Shown: positions 34,460-43,833 of the stretch, piece after piece
Numbering within the stretch: the stretch's first letter is position 1
Layout of the letters: every line of letters begins with the position of its first letter
NCBI GenBank assembly: GCA_963771655.1
Contig: CAVYUG010000006.1
Span: 451,963-515,962 of the forward strand
From: JAWVFM01 sp963771655
GTDB taxonomy: Bacteria; Actinomycetota; Thermoleophilia; Solirubrobacterales; 70-9
DNA: 64,000 bases
Direction: 5' to 3'
Translations under genes and position numbers: made by a program
The notes under the pieces: model-generated
What the model saw: the letters and a program-made list of their open reading frames with translations, nothing else
Database searches by the model: none
Told to the model about the DNA's origin: nothing

Positions 34460-36341
34460 ATGAACGTGAGGATCAACCGCAAGATCGCGACGGCGCTACT
34501 CGTCGCAACGTCGGCGTCGCTCTGGGCCGCGGCTCCCGCACTCGGCGCAGGCGGCCGGTACTCGGTCATCGAATGCAGTCCATACAACCGCTCACACGAC
34601 GCGGCCGAGAACACGGACGCCGGCTACGACGTCACGGCTTACTGCGCGGACGCCGGCCACGAATATGCCATGCAGGTGAATCGCACGGGCCAGCAACCCG
34701 TGAACCAGTTCCGATCCGGCTACTGGTACTGGCAGGCCCCGCCGAACACAGCGATCGTTGGCATAGACGTCGAGGGCAAGCTCCGCAACGACGGCGGATC
34801 ACACGCTCGGCTGACGATGGGAGACGCTAGCGGCCACCCAACGCTCACGTTCGCCCACGGGTCCAGTGCCGACGCCCACTGGACCACCTACCACTGGTCC
34901 GGCGCGCCCCAGGCCCGCCTGATCGCGAGCCTGGGTTGCGAGATCAATCAATGCGGCCCGTCGGACGCGGCGAAGACCTGGGTGAGGAACCTCACCATCA
35001 AGCTCGTGGACAACACGGATCCGTCGCTGATGCAATGTCGGTGGCTCGCTGCTCGAGCGGGGGTGGCTGCGGGGTACCGCAGACATTCGCGGCCGCCTCG
35101 GGCAATGACAGCGGCTCCGGGATTGGCCGTCGCTATCGACCTCGAATGAACAGCGTCATCTGCGTTTGTGACCCATGGCACGTGCCGCCGGATTTCTGGG
35201 TCGGCGTTTGCAAGGGCGATGGCCGCCTGCGATACCGCGCGCACCACCGCGTTCATCTGTGTCACCTCGATACACGAATGCGCCTCCATTCCTCGACGGT
35301 CCGAACGCTCTAGCCGTCTGTGCGCACGACTTCGCCGAGGAATCAAACGTGCCAGGACCGACAGACTGCGCGTCGACAACACGCCGCCATCCGTCGCGTT
35401 CGAGAACCGGAGAGACCCAAAGGATCCCGAGCTGATCCAGGCACCGGTCACGGATGCGACGTCAGGAGTTGCATCAGGCATCGATCTCCCTGCGTCCTGT
35501 CGGGAGCGGAGACTGGCAACAGCTCACCACGAGCCTCACTAAGGACCAGCTGCAGACGCAAGTCGACTCCGATAGCTACCCAGCGGGGCACTACGAGTTC
35601 ATTGCGAGTGCTACCGACAACGCTGGTAACTCACAGTCGTCGACGACGCGTCAGGACGGAACGCCAATGGTGCTGACGTTTCCATTGAAGGCAGCGACGC
35701 ACGTCACAGCGCACCTGCACCCCGGCGGCGGATCCAAGGTGCGCTTGCCCTATGGGGCTCACGCGAGCATCAGCGGCCGACTCCTGAACGCGAACGGAAG
35801 GCCGCTGCCACACCAGCCGGTCACCGTGACCCAGCGCTACGCCCCCGGCGCCATCGTTCCACAACGCGTCCTGTCGGGTGTGACCGACCGCAAGGGCCGT
35901 TGGCACGCGAGGCTCGCGGCCGGCCCTACTCGCGTGGTGTCGGCGTCATTCGCCGGGAACAGCCAATTCATCGGGAGCCGCAAGGCCGCGGGGCGTGTCG
36001 TCGTGAAGAGCAAGGCGAGCTTTCGGACCTCCCGCAAGCGGGTGCCGGAGGGCAAGAACGTCTCGTTCCACGGGCGCATCGCGCATCGCGGAGCTCAGAT
36101 CCCCGGAGCCGGCAAGCTCGTCGAGCTTCAGGTCCGCCAAGGGGCTAAGAAGTGGAACACGGTGGAGGAGGCGATCCATACCGACTCGCGTGGCCGCTAC
36201 CGGCTTCGCTACCGCTTCGGTCGCTTCTATCGGTCGAACGTCCGCTACCTGTTCCGCGTCAAGATCGACCACGAGCAGAATTGGCCTTACCATGCTCCAG
36301 TGCGCTCGAGGGCTCGCAGCGTGACGGTCCTCGCGCGCTGA
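34460..36341 (+). pseudogene. Decayed gene for secreted Ig-like/beta-sandwich surface protein
   Basis: The start has a good ribosome site (AGGAG) and a signal peptide (IATALLVATSASLWAAAPALG). Homologous-looking protein runs through all three frames: frame 2 to about 35030, then AASGNDSGSGIGR in another frame, NALAVCAHDFAEE in a third, VDNTPPSVAFENRRDPKDPE in a fourth change, and finally a long intact C-terminal part from about 35454. That part has Ig-like repeats: SATDNAGNSQSSTT, ISGRLLNANGRPLPHQPVTV, VPEGKNVSFHGRIAHRG and RYRLRYRFGRFY. At least four indels are needed, so this is a pseudogene unless the read quality is poor here. The intact form would be an exported or adhesive protein. It directly follows the sigma-like gene. 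Confidence 0.65.
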
Positions 36342-36369
36342 CCGGCAGATCAGCGACGGGAGGGAAGCG

Positions 36370-37003
36370 GTGAAGCCAAGACTTCCAAGCCACGCCACCG
36401 TGGTGGCCTACGTAGCTCTCCTTGTTGCCTTGGGCGGGACCGCCTGGGCGGCCATCCACGTCGGTTCGAAGCAGGTGTCGAACAACTCCCTGAAGAGCGC
36501 CGACCTGCGAAATCGGAAGGCCGTCGGCGGGAAAGACGTGATTCCGAATTCGCTCGGGCGGACGTCAGATCGACGAGTCGAGCCTGAATCCCAACAGCTT
36601 CCTGTCGCTTGCTGGCAGTCAAGCGCAGGGACGAGTGTGCCCTCTCGAGTCGAGCAGATTCGACTTGCGCGTCGACCGCCGTGAAGCCTCACCCGACGTT
36701 CACGGATTCTGGTCGTTGCGTCGGGCACGCGAGTACGGGAGGCACGAGTCCGAACAGGGCCGTCTGCAAACTACATCTCGATGGCAACGCGAGCATCTTC
36801 GGGAGCTCTCGACCAACCCGGGCGAGCGTGAGCCGGAACAGCGACTTCGGCGCACCGAACGGATTCGGGCTGACGGGTGTCACGCAGGGCATCGATGATC
36901 CAGGAAGACACGTCGTAAGGCTCGTGTGCGGGACGGCCAATCCCGGCACGGTGGTTCAATCACGCGACCATCGCCGCGCTGGCGATCGCAGCGCGCAAGC
37001 ACT
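36370..37003 (+). pseudogene. Decayed exported-protein gene (MKxRLPSHATVVAY family)
   Basis: The N-terminus MKPRLPSHATVVAYVALLVA with LGGTAWAA is a recognisable signal/anchor seen on many Thermoleophilia-type exported proteins, usually followed by repeat or collagen-like regions. GTG 36370 has an upstream GGGAGGG. The frame then breaks: DESSLNPNSFLSLAGSQAQG continues in frame 2, LHLDGNASIFGSSRPTRASV and GFGLTGVTQGIDDPGRHVVR in frame 0, and a C-terminal ATIAALAIAARKH in frame 2, ending at TAG 37001-37003. At least three indels are required. Like its neighbour it seems to be a degraded surface-protein gene. Confidence 0.6.
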
Positions 37004-37029
37004 AGTCAGAATTCTGTACAGTGCCGGTC

Positions 37030-37302
37030 ATGGCCAAAACGGTTCCATTCACCGAGGCCCGGAGCCGCCTCAGCGAACTTGTCGACGAGGTCGAGGCGCG
37101 CCACGAGCACTTGGTGATTACACGCAACGGCCGTCCCGCCGCTGTCGTTCTCTCGGCCGACGAGTACGAGGCGCTCGAGGAGACGCTTGAAATCCTTGAG
37201 GATCCGGAGACGCTTGGCGCGCTCGGGGAGAGCGAAAAGGACGTTCGGTCCGGGCGTGTTTTCTCCCTCTCCGAGGTGAAGCGCGACCTCGGCCGTGCCT
37301 GA
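37030..37302 (+). CDS. Phd/YefM-family antitoxin
   Basis: A 90-residue antitoxin of a type II toxin-antitoxin pair. It begins MAKTVPFTEARSRLSELVDE with the Phd/YefM DNA-binding fold and VITRNGRPAAVVLSADEYEA, the family core. An acidic C-terminal tail wraps the toxin in this family. ATG 37030 is chosen over GTG 37021. The toxin gene overlaps by 8 bp. The antitoxin should repress its own promoter by binding just upstream. Confidence 0.9.
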   Translation: MAKTVPFTEARSRLSELVDEVEARHEHLVITRNGRPAAVVLSADEYEALEETLEILEDPETLGALGESEKDVRSGRVFSLSEVKRDLGRA

Positions 37303-37564
37303 GGCGCGCTTAACTCGTCGAGCAAAGTCCGACCTCGCATCGCTTCCCCCCGCCATCCAAACCGCAGTTCTTGATGCCCTGTCTCTGATCGGCGCCGATC
37401 CGGAGGCGTCGGGCAAGCCGTTGGTCGGCCGTCTGAGGGGCCTATGGTCCGCGCGGGTTGGCAACTACCGCGTGATCTACTCGATTGAGGAGGGTGCACG
37501 GGCCAAGCGGGTGATGATCAGATCAATTCGTCACCGCGCTGTGGCGTATCGGTCTGCGCCGTGA
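37295..37564 (+). CDS. RelE/ParE-superfamily toxin
   Basis: An 89-residue toxin, probably an mRNA interferase of the RelE type. It has ARLTRRAKSDLASLPPAIQT, a KPLVGRLRGLWSARVGNYRVIYS core (here given in part) and a C-terminal VMIRSIRHRAVAYR, the R/H/Y set typical of RelE active sites. GTG 37295 lies inside the end of the antitoxin gene, so the pair is translationally coupled. The module sits at the edge of the decayed 34460-37003 region. Confidence 0.9.
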   Translation: MPEARLTRRAKSDLASLPPAIQTAVLDALSLIGADPEASGKPLVGRLRGLWSARVGNYRVIYSIEEGARAKRVMIRSIRHRAVAYRSAP

Positions 37565-37612
37565 TGCGGCTAACCCACCGCATAGGGGCATGAGCCGCAT
37601 CAGAGGAGGGCG

Positions 37613-38101
37613 CTAGAGCTCGTAGCGCGCAAGATCTGCGTCGAGCCGCTTCGACTCCTCGCCCTCCGGCGGTCCAGCGGAGCCGCCAGGCGGCCCGCGC
37701 CGCCCCGTGCGCCGCCAGCGCCACACGCCCAGGCCGATCGCAACTGCCGCCGCGATCAACGCCAGCGCCGGCACCACGTAGGCGCTCAGGTCGAAGCCGC
37801 TCGCCGGCGGGGTCGCAAGCACCTCCTCGCCGTACTGGGTGACGAGGTCGTCCTTGATCTGCTGCTTCGTCTTGCCCTCGGCGATCAGGTGGCGGATGAA
37901 GGCCTTCTCGCGCTGGGCCTGGGGTGAGTCGGAGAGCTCCAGAAGTGTCCCGCAGATCGTGCACATCACCTCGTCCTCGACGTCGGGGAGCGACGTCTGC
38001 GGCTCGGGCCCTGCCCCCCTCGCTGCCCCCGCCACGGCGAGGAGCAGAGCGGCGGCCGACATGAGCGCCACGGCCGCCCCGCGGAACCGCCGCTCCCTCA
38101 C
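37613..38101 (-). CDS. ccmH: Cytochrome c-type biogenesis protein CcmH
   Basis: A 162-residue thiol-redox protein that helps reduce apocytochrome c before heme attachment. A signal/anchor segment is followed by VEDEVMCTICGTLLELSDS, which holds the CxxC (the family has L-R-C-x-x-C), then QREKAFIRHLIAEGKTKQQI and QYGEEVLATPP. A transmembrane helix (VVPALALIAAAVAIGLGVWR) and a charged tail follow. GTG 38101 overlaps the ccmG stop. It forms an operon with the TlpA/CcmG-like thioredoxin, supporting a role in cytochrome c maturation and fitting the oxidase operon at 52 kb. Confidence 0.88.
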   Translation of the reverse strand: MRERRFRGAAVALMSAAALLLAVAGAARGAGPEPQTSLPDVEDEVMCTICGTLLELSDSPQAQREKAFIRHLIAEGKTKQQIKDDLVTQYGEEVLATPPASGFDLSAYVVPALALIAAAVAIGLGVWRWRRTGRRGPPGGSAGPPEGEESKRLDADLARYEL

Positions 38102-38624
38102 CCGCTCGCCTCCCCGCCGATGAACGGCTTCACCGAGGCGTCCAGGTACTCGGCGTTCACCGGCCCGGGCGCACGAGCGCGATCTTCCCCTGCGGATCCA
38201 CCAGGAAGCTCTCGGGGAAGCCGGTCATGCCGAGGTCGTGCGGCACCTCGCCGGCGCCATCCCGCAACTGGGGGTAGGTGATGCCGTAGCGGCGGGCGAA
38301 GTCGCGCGCGTCGCTCGAGAGGTCGCGGGAGTCGATGCCGAGGACGGTGAAGCCGTTCTTGCGCTCCGCCTTGTAGAAGCGCTGGAGGGCCGGTGCCTCG
38401 TCGCGGCAGGGCTGGCACCACGAGGCCCAGACGTTCACGAACACCCACTTGCCGCGGTAGTCGGCGACGCTTGAGCTGCCCGAGCCATCGAGCTTGGGCA
38501 GCGTGCGGTCGGGCATCGGCTGGCCGGCGGCGACCCTCGCATTGCTCTTGTTGATGACCCCGTAGGCGAGCAGGCCGACCACCGCCAGCACCGCGAGGAA
38601 GGCCCAGAAGGCGCGCGCGCTCAC
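38098..38624 (-). CDS. ccmG: TlpA/CcmG-type membrane-anchored thioredoxin, frameshifted near 3' end
   Basis: About 175 residues. The N-terminal anchor (FWAFLAVLAVVGLLAYGVI) is followed by a thioredoxin fold: KWVFVNVWASWCQPCRDEAP (WCxPC active site), VLGIDSRDLSSDARDFARRY and GMTGFPESFLVDPQGKIAL (cis-Pro loop). Without correction the frame stops after LVRPGR at 38157. Adding one G in the run near 38163-38167 gives LVRPGPVNAEYLDASVKPFI and an end overlapping the ccmH GTG (GTGA). The observed length is 3n+2, agreeing with one missing base. It would hand electrons to CcmH and the heme-attachment site outside the membrane. Confidence 0.85.
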
Positions 38625-38824
38625 TTCCGGAAGCGTAGGGAGGCCGCGAGGCCGGCCCCCGCGCCTGAGTGAGCCTCGTCACACGCTCACCGCCCTGGAA
38701 CGCATCGGCGGCGCGAATTTGGCACCCTGGCCAAGCGCGCTGAAATCCGATCAGGGGACGTCCCGGGACGCGTCAGGGACATCCCCGATTTACAAGGTCC
38801 CGACCCGCTGAGAGCTTTCGCGCC

Positions 38825-41035
38825 ATGACACAGACCGACAGACCAAACGTCCCCCGCAACATCACCGCCCGCGCCGCGATCTGGAGCGCCCACCACCGCA
38901 AGATCGCGATCTTCGGCTGGCTCGCGCTGGTCGTCGCCTCGTTCCTCATCGGCGGGGCCGTCGGGACGAAGACGCTCGAGAACAACCAGCAGGGGGTCGG
39001 CGAGTCGGGCCACGCGCAGGACCTGATCGACGAAGCCTTCCCCAAGGCCGCCGACGAGACGGTCATCGTGAAGTCGGACACCCTCGCGGCCACCGACCCG
39101 AAGTTCCGCGCCGTCGTCGCGCAGGCAATGCGCGAGCTCGGTCAGCAGAAGGGGGTCCAACGACTTCAGTCGCCGTACGCGACGAAGCAGATCTCCGCCG
39201 ACGGCAACGCCGCGCTCATCAACTTCCAGCTTCGCGGCGGCGACAGCGCCTCGCAGGATGAGGCCGGCGCGACGCTGGCCGCGACGCGCCGCGTGCAGGA
39301 GGCGAACCCGACGTTCGTCGTCGGCGAGTTCGGCCAAGCGAGCGCCGCGAAGCAGCTCACGAAGTCGTTCGAGGACGACTTCAAGAAGGCCGAGACGCTC
39401 TCGCTGCCGATCACGCTGGTGATCCTGCTGATCGCATTCGGCGCCCTGGTGGCCGCCGGGATCCCGCTGCTGCTCGCCGCGACGGCGGTGGCGATGACGA
39501 TCGGGCTTCTGGCTCCGATCAGCCAGCTCGCGCCGGTCGACCAGTCGATCAACTCGATCGTGCTGCTGATCGGGCTCGCGGTGGGCGTCGACTACTCGAT
39601 GTTCTACGTGCGGCGCGAGCGCGAGGAGCGCGCGAAGGGGCGCGGCGAGGAGGCCGCGCTCGAGATCGCGGCCGCGACCTCGGGGCGGGCCGTGCTCGTC
39701 TCCGGCCTCACGGTGATGATCGCGATGGCCGGGATGTACCTGGGCGGCGCCCCGACCTTCCGCTCGTTCGCCACCGGCACGATCCTCGTCGTCGCGGTCG
39801 CTCTCTTCGGCTCGCTCACCGTGCTGCCGGCGGTGCTCTCGAAGCTCGGCGACAACATCGAGCGCGCCCGCGTGCCATTCATCGGGAAGCGAAAGCGCGA
39901 GGGGGCGGAATCGAAGGTCTGGGCGGCGATCCTCGACCCGGTGCTCCGCCATCCGTGGATCTCATCGGTGGTCTCGGCCGGGGCGCTGCTCGCGCTCTGC
40001 ATCCCGGTGCTCGGCATGCACACGGCGCTACCAGGCATCAAGTCGCTGCCGCAGGACCTGCCGGTGATCAAGACCTACAACCAGATCCAGGCCTCGTTCC
40101 CGGGCAACCAGGTGGCGGCGACGGTGGTGGTGCGAACCGACGACGTCACCTCGCCGCAGGCGAAGGCCGCGTCAAAGGCGCTCGTCACGAAGGCGATCGC
40201 GAGCAAGGACTTCGAGCCGCCGCCCTCGTTCAAGGTCTCGAGCGACCACACCACCGCGCAGATCGACATCCCGATCAAGGGCGACGGCACCGACGACCGC
40301 TCCGACGCGTCGCTCGCCAACCTCCGCGACAACCTGATCCCGGCGACGGTCGGGACGCTCCCGAACGCGGACGTGGCGGTCGCGGGCTTCACCGCGCAGA
40401 CCGTGGACTTCAACTCCACCCTCGACTCGCACGTCCTCTACGTGTTCGTCTTCGTCCTCGGGATGGCGTTCCTGCTGCTGCTCGTGACCTTCCGGTCGAT
40501 CGTCATCCCGGCGACGGCGATCCTGCTCAACCTGCTTTCGGTGGGGGCCGCCTACGGCGTGCTGGTGCTGATCTTCCAGGACGGCAACCTCGAGAGCTTC
40601 CTCGGCTACCACTCCACCGGCGCCATCACGTCGTGGCTGCCGCTGTTCCTGTTCGTGGTGCTGTTCGGCCTCTCGATGGACTACCACGTGTTCATCTTGA
40701 GCCGCATCCGCGAGGGGTTCGACGACGGCCTCAGCTCCGACGAGGCGGTGGCGCACGGCATCAAGTCGACGGCCGGCGTCGTCACGAGCGCCGCGGCGAT
40801 CATGATCGCGGTTTTCGCCGTCTTCGCAACGCTCTCGGCGCTCGAGTTCAAGCAGGTCGGGGTCGGCCTCTCGGTCGCCGTCCTCATCGACGCGACCATC
40901 GTCCGCGCGGTGCTGCTGCCGTCGGTGATGAAGCTGCTGGGCAGGCGCAACTGGTACCTGCCGAGCGCGCTCGACTGGCTGCCGCACCTGGGTGGCGAGG
41001 CCACGGCGGCGAAGCCTGATCCGGCGCGGGCCTAG
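38825..41035 (+). CDS. MMPL/RND-superfamily transporter
   Basis: A 736-residue proton-driven exporter of the MMPL family, which moves lipids, glycolipids or drugs across the membrane. It has the two-fold RND plan: helix 1 (KIAIFGWLALVVASFLIGGA), a large outer domain, helices 2-6 with GLAVGVDYSMFYVRREREER (the GxxxDY proton-relay motif), then a second outer domain and VVLFGLSMDYHVFILSRIRE in the second half. Both DY motifs are intact. It is flanked by its own promoter region and is not in a clear operon. The substrate is unknown. Confidence 0.93.
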   Translation: MTQTDRPNVPRNITARAAIWSAHHRKIAIFGWLALVVASFLIGGAVGTKTLENNQQGVGESGHAQDLIDEAFPKAADETVIVKSDTLAATDPKFRAVVAQAMRELGQQKGVQRLQSPYATKQISADGNAALINFQLRGGDSASQDEAGATLAATRRVQEANPTFVVGEFGQASAAKQLTKSFEDDFKKAETLSLPITLVILLIAFGALVAAGIPLLLAATAVAMTIGLLAPISQLAPVDQSINSIVLLIGLAVGVDYSMFYVRREREERAKGRGEEAALEIAAATSGRAVLVSGLTVMIAMAGMYLGGAPTFRSFATGTILVVAVALFGSLTVLPAVLSKLGDNIERARVPFIGKRKREGAESKVWAAILDPVLRHPWISSVVSAGALLALCIPVLGMHTALPGIKSLPQDLPVIKTYNQIQASFPGNQVAATVVVRTDDVTSPQAKAASKALVTKAIASKDFEPPPSFKVSSDHTTAQIDIPIKGDGTDDRSDASLANLRDNLIPATVGTLPNADVAVAGFTAQTVDFNSTLDSHVLYVFVFVLGMAFLLLLVTFRSIVIPATAILLNLLSVGAAYGVLVLIFQDGNLESFLGYHSTGAITSWLPLFLFVVLFGLSMDYHVFILSRIREGFDDGLSSDEAVAHGIKSTAGVVTSAAAIMIAVFAVFATLSALEFKQVGVGLSVAVLIDATIVRAVLLPSVMKLLGRRNWYLPSALDWLPHLGGEATAAKPDPARA

Positions 41036-41077
41036 CCGCAGCTCACCGACACCGGCGTGTAATGCTCTGTGGCGCCG

Positions 41078-41413
41078 ATGGCGCCGAAGCTCTCCAATCA
41101 CCACCGCGACACGCTTCGGAAGATCCTCGGCCATCCGGCGAGGGAAACGTGGAGCGGAAACGTCGAGTGGCGCTCGGTCATCTCGCTCCTCGAGGCCGTG
41201 GGGACCGTGCGCGAAGAGCACAACGGCAAGTTCCAGGTGACCGTGGGGCCCGAGACCGAGGTGCTCCATCGGCCGCATGGCAAGGACGTCGACACCCAGA
41301 TGGTCGTCGACCTGCGCCGGATGCTCACCGAGGCCGGCCTCGCCGAGAGCTCGGCAACCGAGGACGAGCGCACGCGCGACTACGGCGACAGCCGATGGGG
41401 CAAGCCGGACTGA
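41078..41413 (+). CDS. Small HicA-like/dsRBD-fold protein
   Basis: A 111-residue protein: APKLSNHHRDTLRKILGHPA, then NVEWRSVISLLEAVGTVREE, HNGKFQVTVGPETEVLHRPH and GKDVDTQMVVDLRRMLTEAG. The W-x-x-V-x-x-L-L-E entry followed by a beta-hairpin and an 'H-R-P' strand resembles the dsRBD-like fold of HicA toxins, but the toxin's conserved His is not convincingly placed. No HicB-like antitoxin is adjacent. ATG 41078 is preferred over GTG 41069. It may be a stand-alone RNA-binding or DNA-associated protein common in actinobacteria. Confidence 0.6.
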   Translation: MAPKLSNHHRDTLRKILGHPARETWSGNVEWRSVISLLEAVGTVREEHNGKFQVTVGPETEVLHRPHGKDVDTQMVVDLRRMLTEAGLAESSATEDERTRDYGDSRWGKPD

Positions 41414-41471
41414 ACCAGCCTCCTCCGCTCGCGACCTAACAACGCGAGGCGCGCGCTTCGGTGACGGAGCG

Positions 41472-41669
41472 CTACCGGCGCGTCGCCCGCCCTAGCGAGA
41501 TCGCTAGAGCGGCGATGGCCGCCGCGGGTAGCAGCCACCAGGCCGCCACCCCCGCGTCCTCGAGCCCAGCGGTAGCCGCGAGCGCCGCGACGATCACGAT
41601 CGCGATCAGGGGGTCGTCGCCGACGACGAAGTCGTAGAGGAAGCGGGCGAGGCCGCGCAGCCGCTTCAT
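41472..41669 (-). CDS. Small membrane protein coupled to the COG4280-like gene (65 aa)
   Basis: It starts MKRLRGLARFLYDFVVGDDP with two hydrophobic helices (LIAIVIVAALAATAGL and AAWWLLPAAAIAALAIS). Its ATG overlaps the TGA of the upstream membrane-protein gene (ATGA), so the two are translationally coupled and probably form a complex. No family is recognised. Confidence 0.68.
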   Translation of the reverse strand: MKRLRGLARFLYDFVVGDDPLIAIVIVAALAATAGLEDAGVAAWWLLPAAAIAALAISLGRATRR

Positions 41670-42424
41670 CGAACTTCGGGCGCCAGCGCAGCCGGCGGCC
41701 CCGTGTGTCGGTGGCGAAGGACGGCCACCATCGCCGCCGAGGCGGCGAGCACGACCGCGATCAGCGCCAGGATCGCCGCGTCGCCGCCGGGCCAATCGGC
41801 GCCGGCGCCCTCCGCGCCCCAGAAGGTCCCGTAGGCCGTGAGCATCACGCCCACCGCGTACTTGAGGGTGTTCTCCGGGACTCGGGCGAGAGGACGTCGG
41901 ACGGCGAAGCCGGCGCCGACTACGAGGGCCGTCGCGGTGACTCCGGCCAACACGGCGAGCGGGACGTTGTGCTCGCTGGAGCCGAAGGTGACGACGATGA
42001 ACGCAACCTCGAGCCCCTCCAGCAACACGCCCTTGAAGCTGATGAAGAACCCGTAGTGGTCGATCGCGCGCGGCTCGCGGCCGGCCGCCCGGGCAGCCGC
42101 GAGCTCGGCGGCGAAGATGGCCTCCTCGTCATGGAGTGGGACGAAACCGCTCGATCGCAGGATGGCCTTGCGGAGCCATTGAAGGCCGAAGACGACGAGC
42201 AGGCCGCCGACGACGAGGCGCAGGGTGTCGATCGGCAGCAGCGTGAGCGCCGGGCCGAGGACGGCGACGATCAGGGCCAGCACCGCCGAGGCTGCCACCG
42301 TGCCCACGAGCGCCGACCGCCACCCACGGGTGATGCCGGCGGCGAGCACGATCGTCACCGCCTCGACCGCCTCCACGGCCGCGGCCGCGAACACCGCCAA
42401 GAAGAGCAGGACCTCGCGGCTCAC
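41666..42424 (-). CDS. COG4280-type integral membrane protein
   Basis: About 252 residues with seven to eight hydrophobic segments. The first, VLLFLAVFAAAAVEAVEAVT, places Glu residues inside the helix, and LLEGLEVAFIVVTFG has another in-membrane Glu pair. This is reminiscent of FTR1/ILT-type iron or lead permeases, where R-E-x-x-E motifs bind metal, but the exact REGLE motif is absent. A cytoplasmic loop reads LHDEEAIFAAELAAARAAGR. GTG 42424 is selected. It is coupled to a small membrane protein downstream. A role in metal uptake is only a hypothesis. Confidence 0.66.
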   Translation of the reverse strand: MSREVLLFLAVFAAAAVEAVEAVTIVLAAGITRGWRSALVGTVAASAVLALIVAVLGPALTLLPIDTLRLVVGGLLVVFGLQWLRKAILRSSGFVPLHDEEAIFAAELAAARAAGREPRAIDHYGFFISFKGVLLEGLEVAFIVVTFGSSEHNVPLAVLAGVTATALVVGAGFAVRRPLARVPENTLKYAVGVMLTAYGTFWGAEGAGADWPGGDAAILALIAVVLAASAAMVAVLRHRHTGPPAALAPEVR

Positions 42425-42466
42425 GGAGCTGATCCTAGATCCGTCGGGCGCCGATGCCAACGACCG

Positions 42467-43828
42467 CTACGGACTCGAGCGGAGCTCCACCCAGACGTCG
42501 GCGCCGCCGGCTCCGTTCCGCGCGCCAGCCCGGCCACCGTGGGCACGGGCGATCGCGTCGACGATCGACAGCCCGAGGCCGCTGCCGTCGGTCGATCTCG
42601 CGGCGTCCGCCCGTCGGAACCGCTCGAATGCGTGGGGAAGGAACTCGGCCGGGAAGCCCGCGCCCTCATCGGTCACGTGGAGCTCGATCCGCCCGTCGAC
42701 CGTGCTCGCATGCATTCGAACAGGGCCCTCGCCGTAGCGGAGGGCGTTCTCCACGAGGTTGCCGAGCGCCTGCTCGACCCGATCTCGGTCAGCTTCGATG
42801 CTAAGGCCGGCCGGGGCGTCGGCGACTATCGGCCGCTCGGCGTCGCCCGCCCGCGCCGCCAGGCGTTCCCTCACGGCCGAGAACAACTCCGAGACCTCGA
42901 TTCGCTCGGGCTCGAGCGCCAGCGCGCCCTTGTCGAAGCGGGCGACGAAGAGCAGGTCCTCGGCGAGTCGCGAAAGGCGGTCCGCCTCCTCGATGGCGGA
43001 CACGATCGCGGCACGCAGCTCCTCCATGCTCGCCCCGTATCGCAGCGCCACCTCGAGCTCGGCCTTGTGGACGGCAAGGGGCGTCCGCAGCTCGTGGCTC
43101 GCGTCGTCGACGAACGCCCGCTCGCGCTCGATCGTCTCCTCGAGCCGATCGAGCATCCGATTAAGGGTCTCGCCGAGCCTGTGCAGCTCGTCGCGAGCGG
43201 GCGGAACCGGCAGGCGCTGCCCGGATCGCGCCGCCGACATCGCGGCCGCGCGGCTTCGCATCGCCTCGACCGGCCGAAGCGCGCGGCCCACCGTCCAATA
43301 CGCGGCGAGCGAGGCGAGGACGAGGGCCACGGGGCCGCCGATGAGGAGGAGGGTGAGGAGGCTCGAGAGCGCGTCCGCGCGGTCGCCGAGCGACGTGCCT
43401 GCAACCACGACGAGCCGATGCCCCTCGAAGAGGACCGGCCGGGCGAGCAGGCGCTCGGGCTCGCCGTTGGCGGTGAGTTCCGCTCGGTCGACGACGATCG
43501 CCCGCCCTGCTGCCGCCTTCAGCTCGCCGGGGCTCAGAGCCGGCCGGCTCGTCGGCTGGGCACCCGCGTCGAAGAGGCGGGCTGAAGGGGTGAGGATCTG
43601 TGCGAAGGACTCGCCCCCGCCGCTCAGCGCACTCCGAGCGGCCTCGCCGAGGCCAACGTCGCTCACCCTGATCTCGCTGATCAGCCCGCGCGCGCGGGAG
43701 TGGAGGTCGCGATCGATCGACGCGTCGAGCTCCGAGCCGAGGCGCAGGTAGAGGAAGAGGCCGGTCGCGGCCAGTACGACGGCCATGAGCGCCGCGAAGA
43801 CGAGCGTGACCCTGAGCTTGATCGGCAC
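42467..43828 (-). CDS. OmpR-type sensor histidine kinase
   Basis: A kinase of about 453 residues. The first membrane helix (VTLVFAALMAVVLAATGLFL) is followed by a sensor loop of about 130 residues, then helix 2 (LLTLLLIGGPVALVLASLAA) and a HAMP domain. The dimerisation/phosphoacceptor box is FVDDASHELRTPLAVHKAEL (His). The ATP-binding part has NLVENALRYGEG (N box), HVTDEGAGFP (G1) and GSGLGLSIVDAIARAHGG (G2). The start is GTG 43828 or TTG 43837. It is co-transcribed with, and slightly overlaps, the response regulator gene. The sensed signal is unknown. Confidence 0.91.
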   Translation of the reverse strand: MPIKLRVTLVFAALMAVVLAATGLFLYLRLGSELDASIDRDLHSRARGLISEIRVSDVGLGEAARSALSGGGESFAQILTPSARLFDAGAQPTSRPALSPGELKAAAGRAIVVDRAELTANGEPERLLARPVLFEGHRLVVVAGTSLGDRADALSSLLTLLLIGGPVALVLASLAAYWTVGRALRPVEAMRSRAAAMSAARSGQRLPVPPARDELHRLGETLNRMLDRLEETIERERAFVDDASHELRTPLAVHKAELEVALRYGASMEELRAAIVSAIEEADRLSRLAEDLLFVARFDKGALALEPERIEVSELFSAVRERLAARAGDAERPIVADAPAGLSIEADRDRVEQALGNLVENALRYGEGPVRMHASTVDGRIELHVTDEGAGFPAEFLPHAFERFRRADAARSTDGSGLGLSIVDAIARAHGGRAGARNGAGGADVWVELRSSP

Positions 43829-43833
43829 GCGGC

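Noticed and set aside
38687..39952. A 421-codon minus-strand frame opposite the MMPL gene
   Set aside because: It is Arg/Glu/His-rich shadow of the transporter's codons with no recognisable domain.
41078..41413. A HicA toxin with a HicB antitoxin
   Set aside because: No HicB-like gene is adjacent, and the catalytic His is not clear, so a toxin-antitoxin call is not made.
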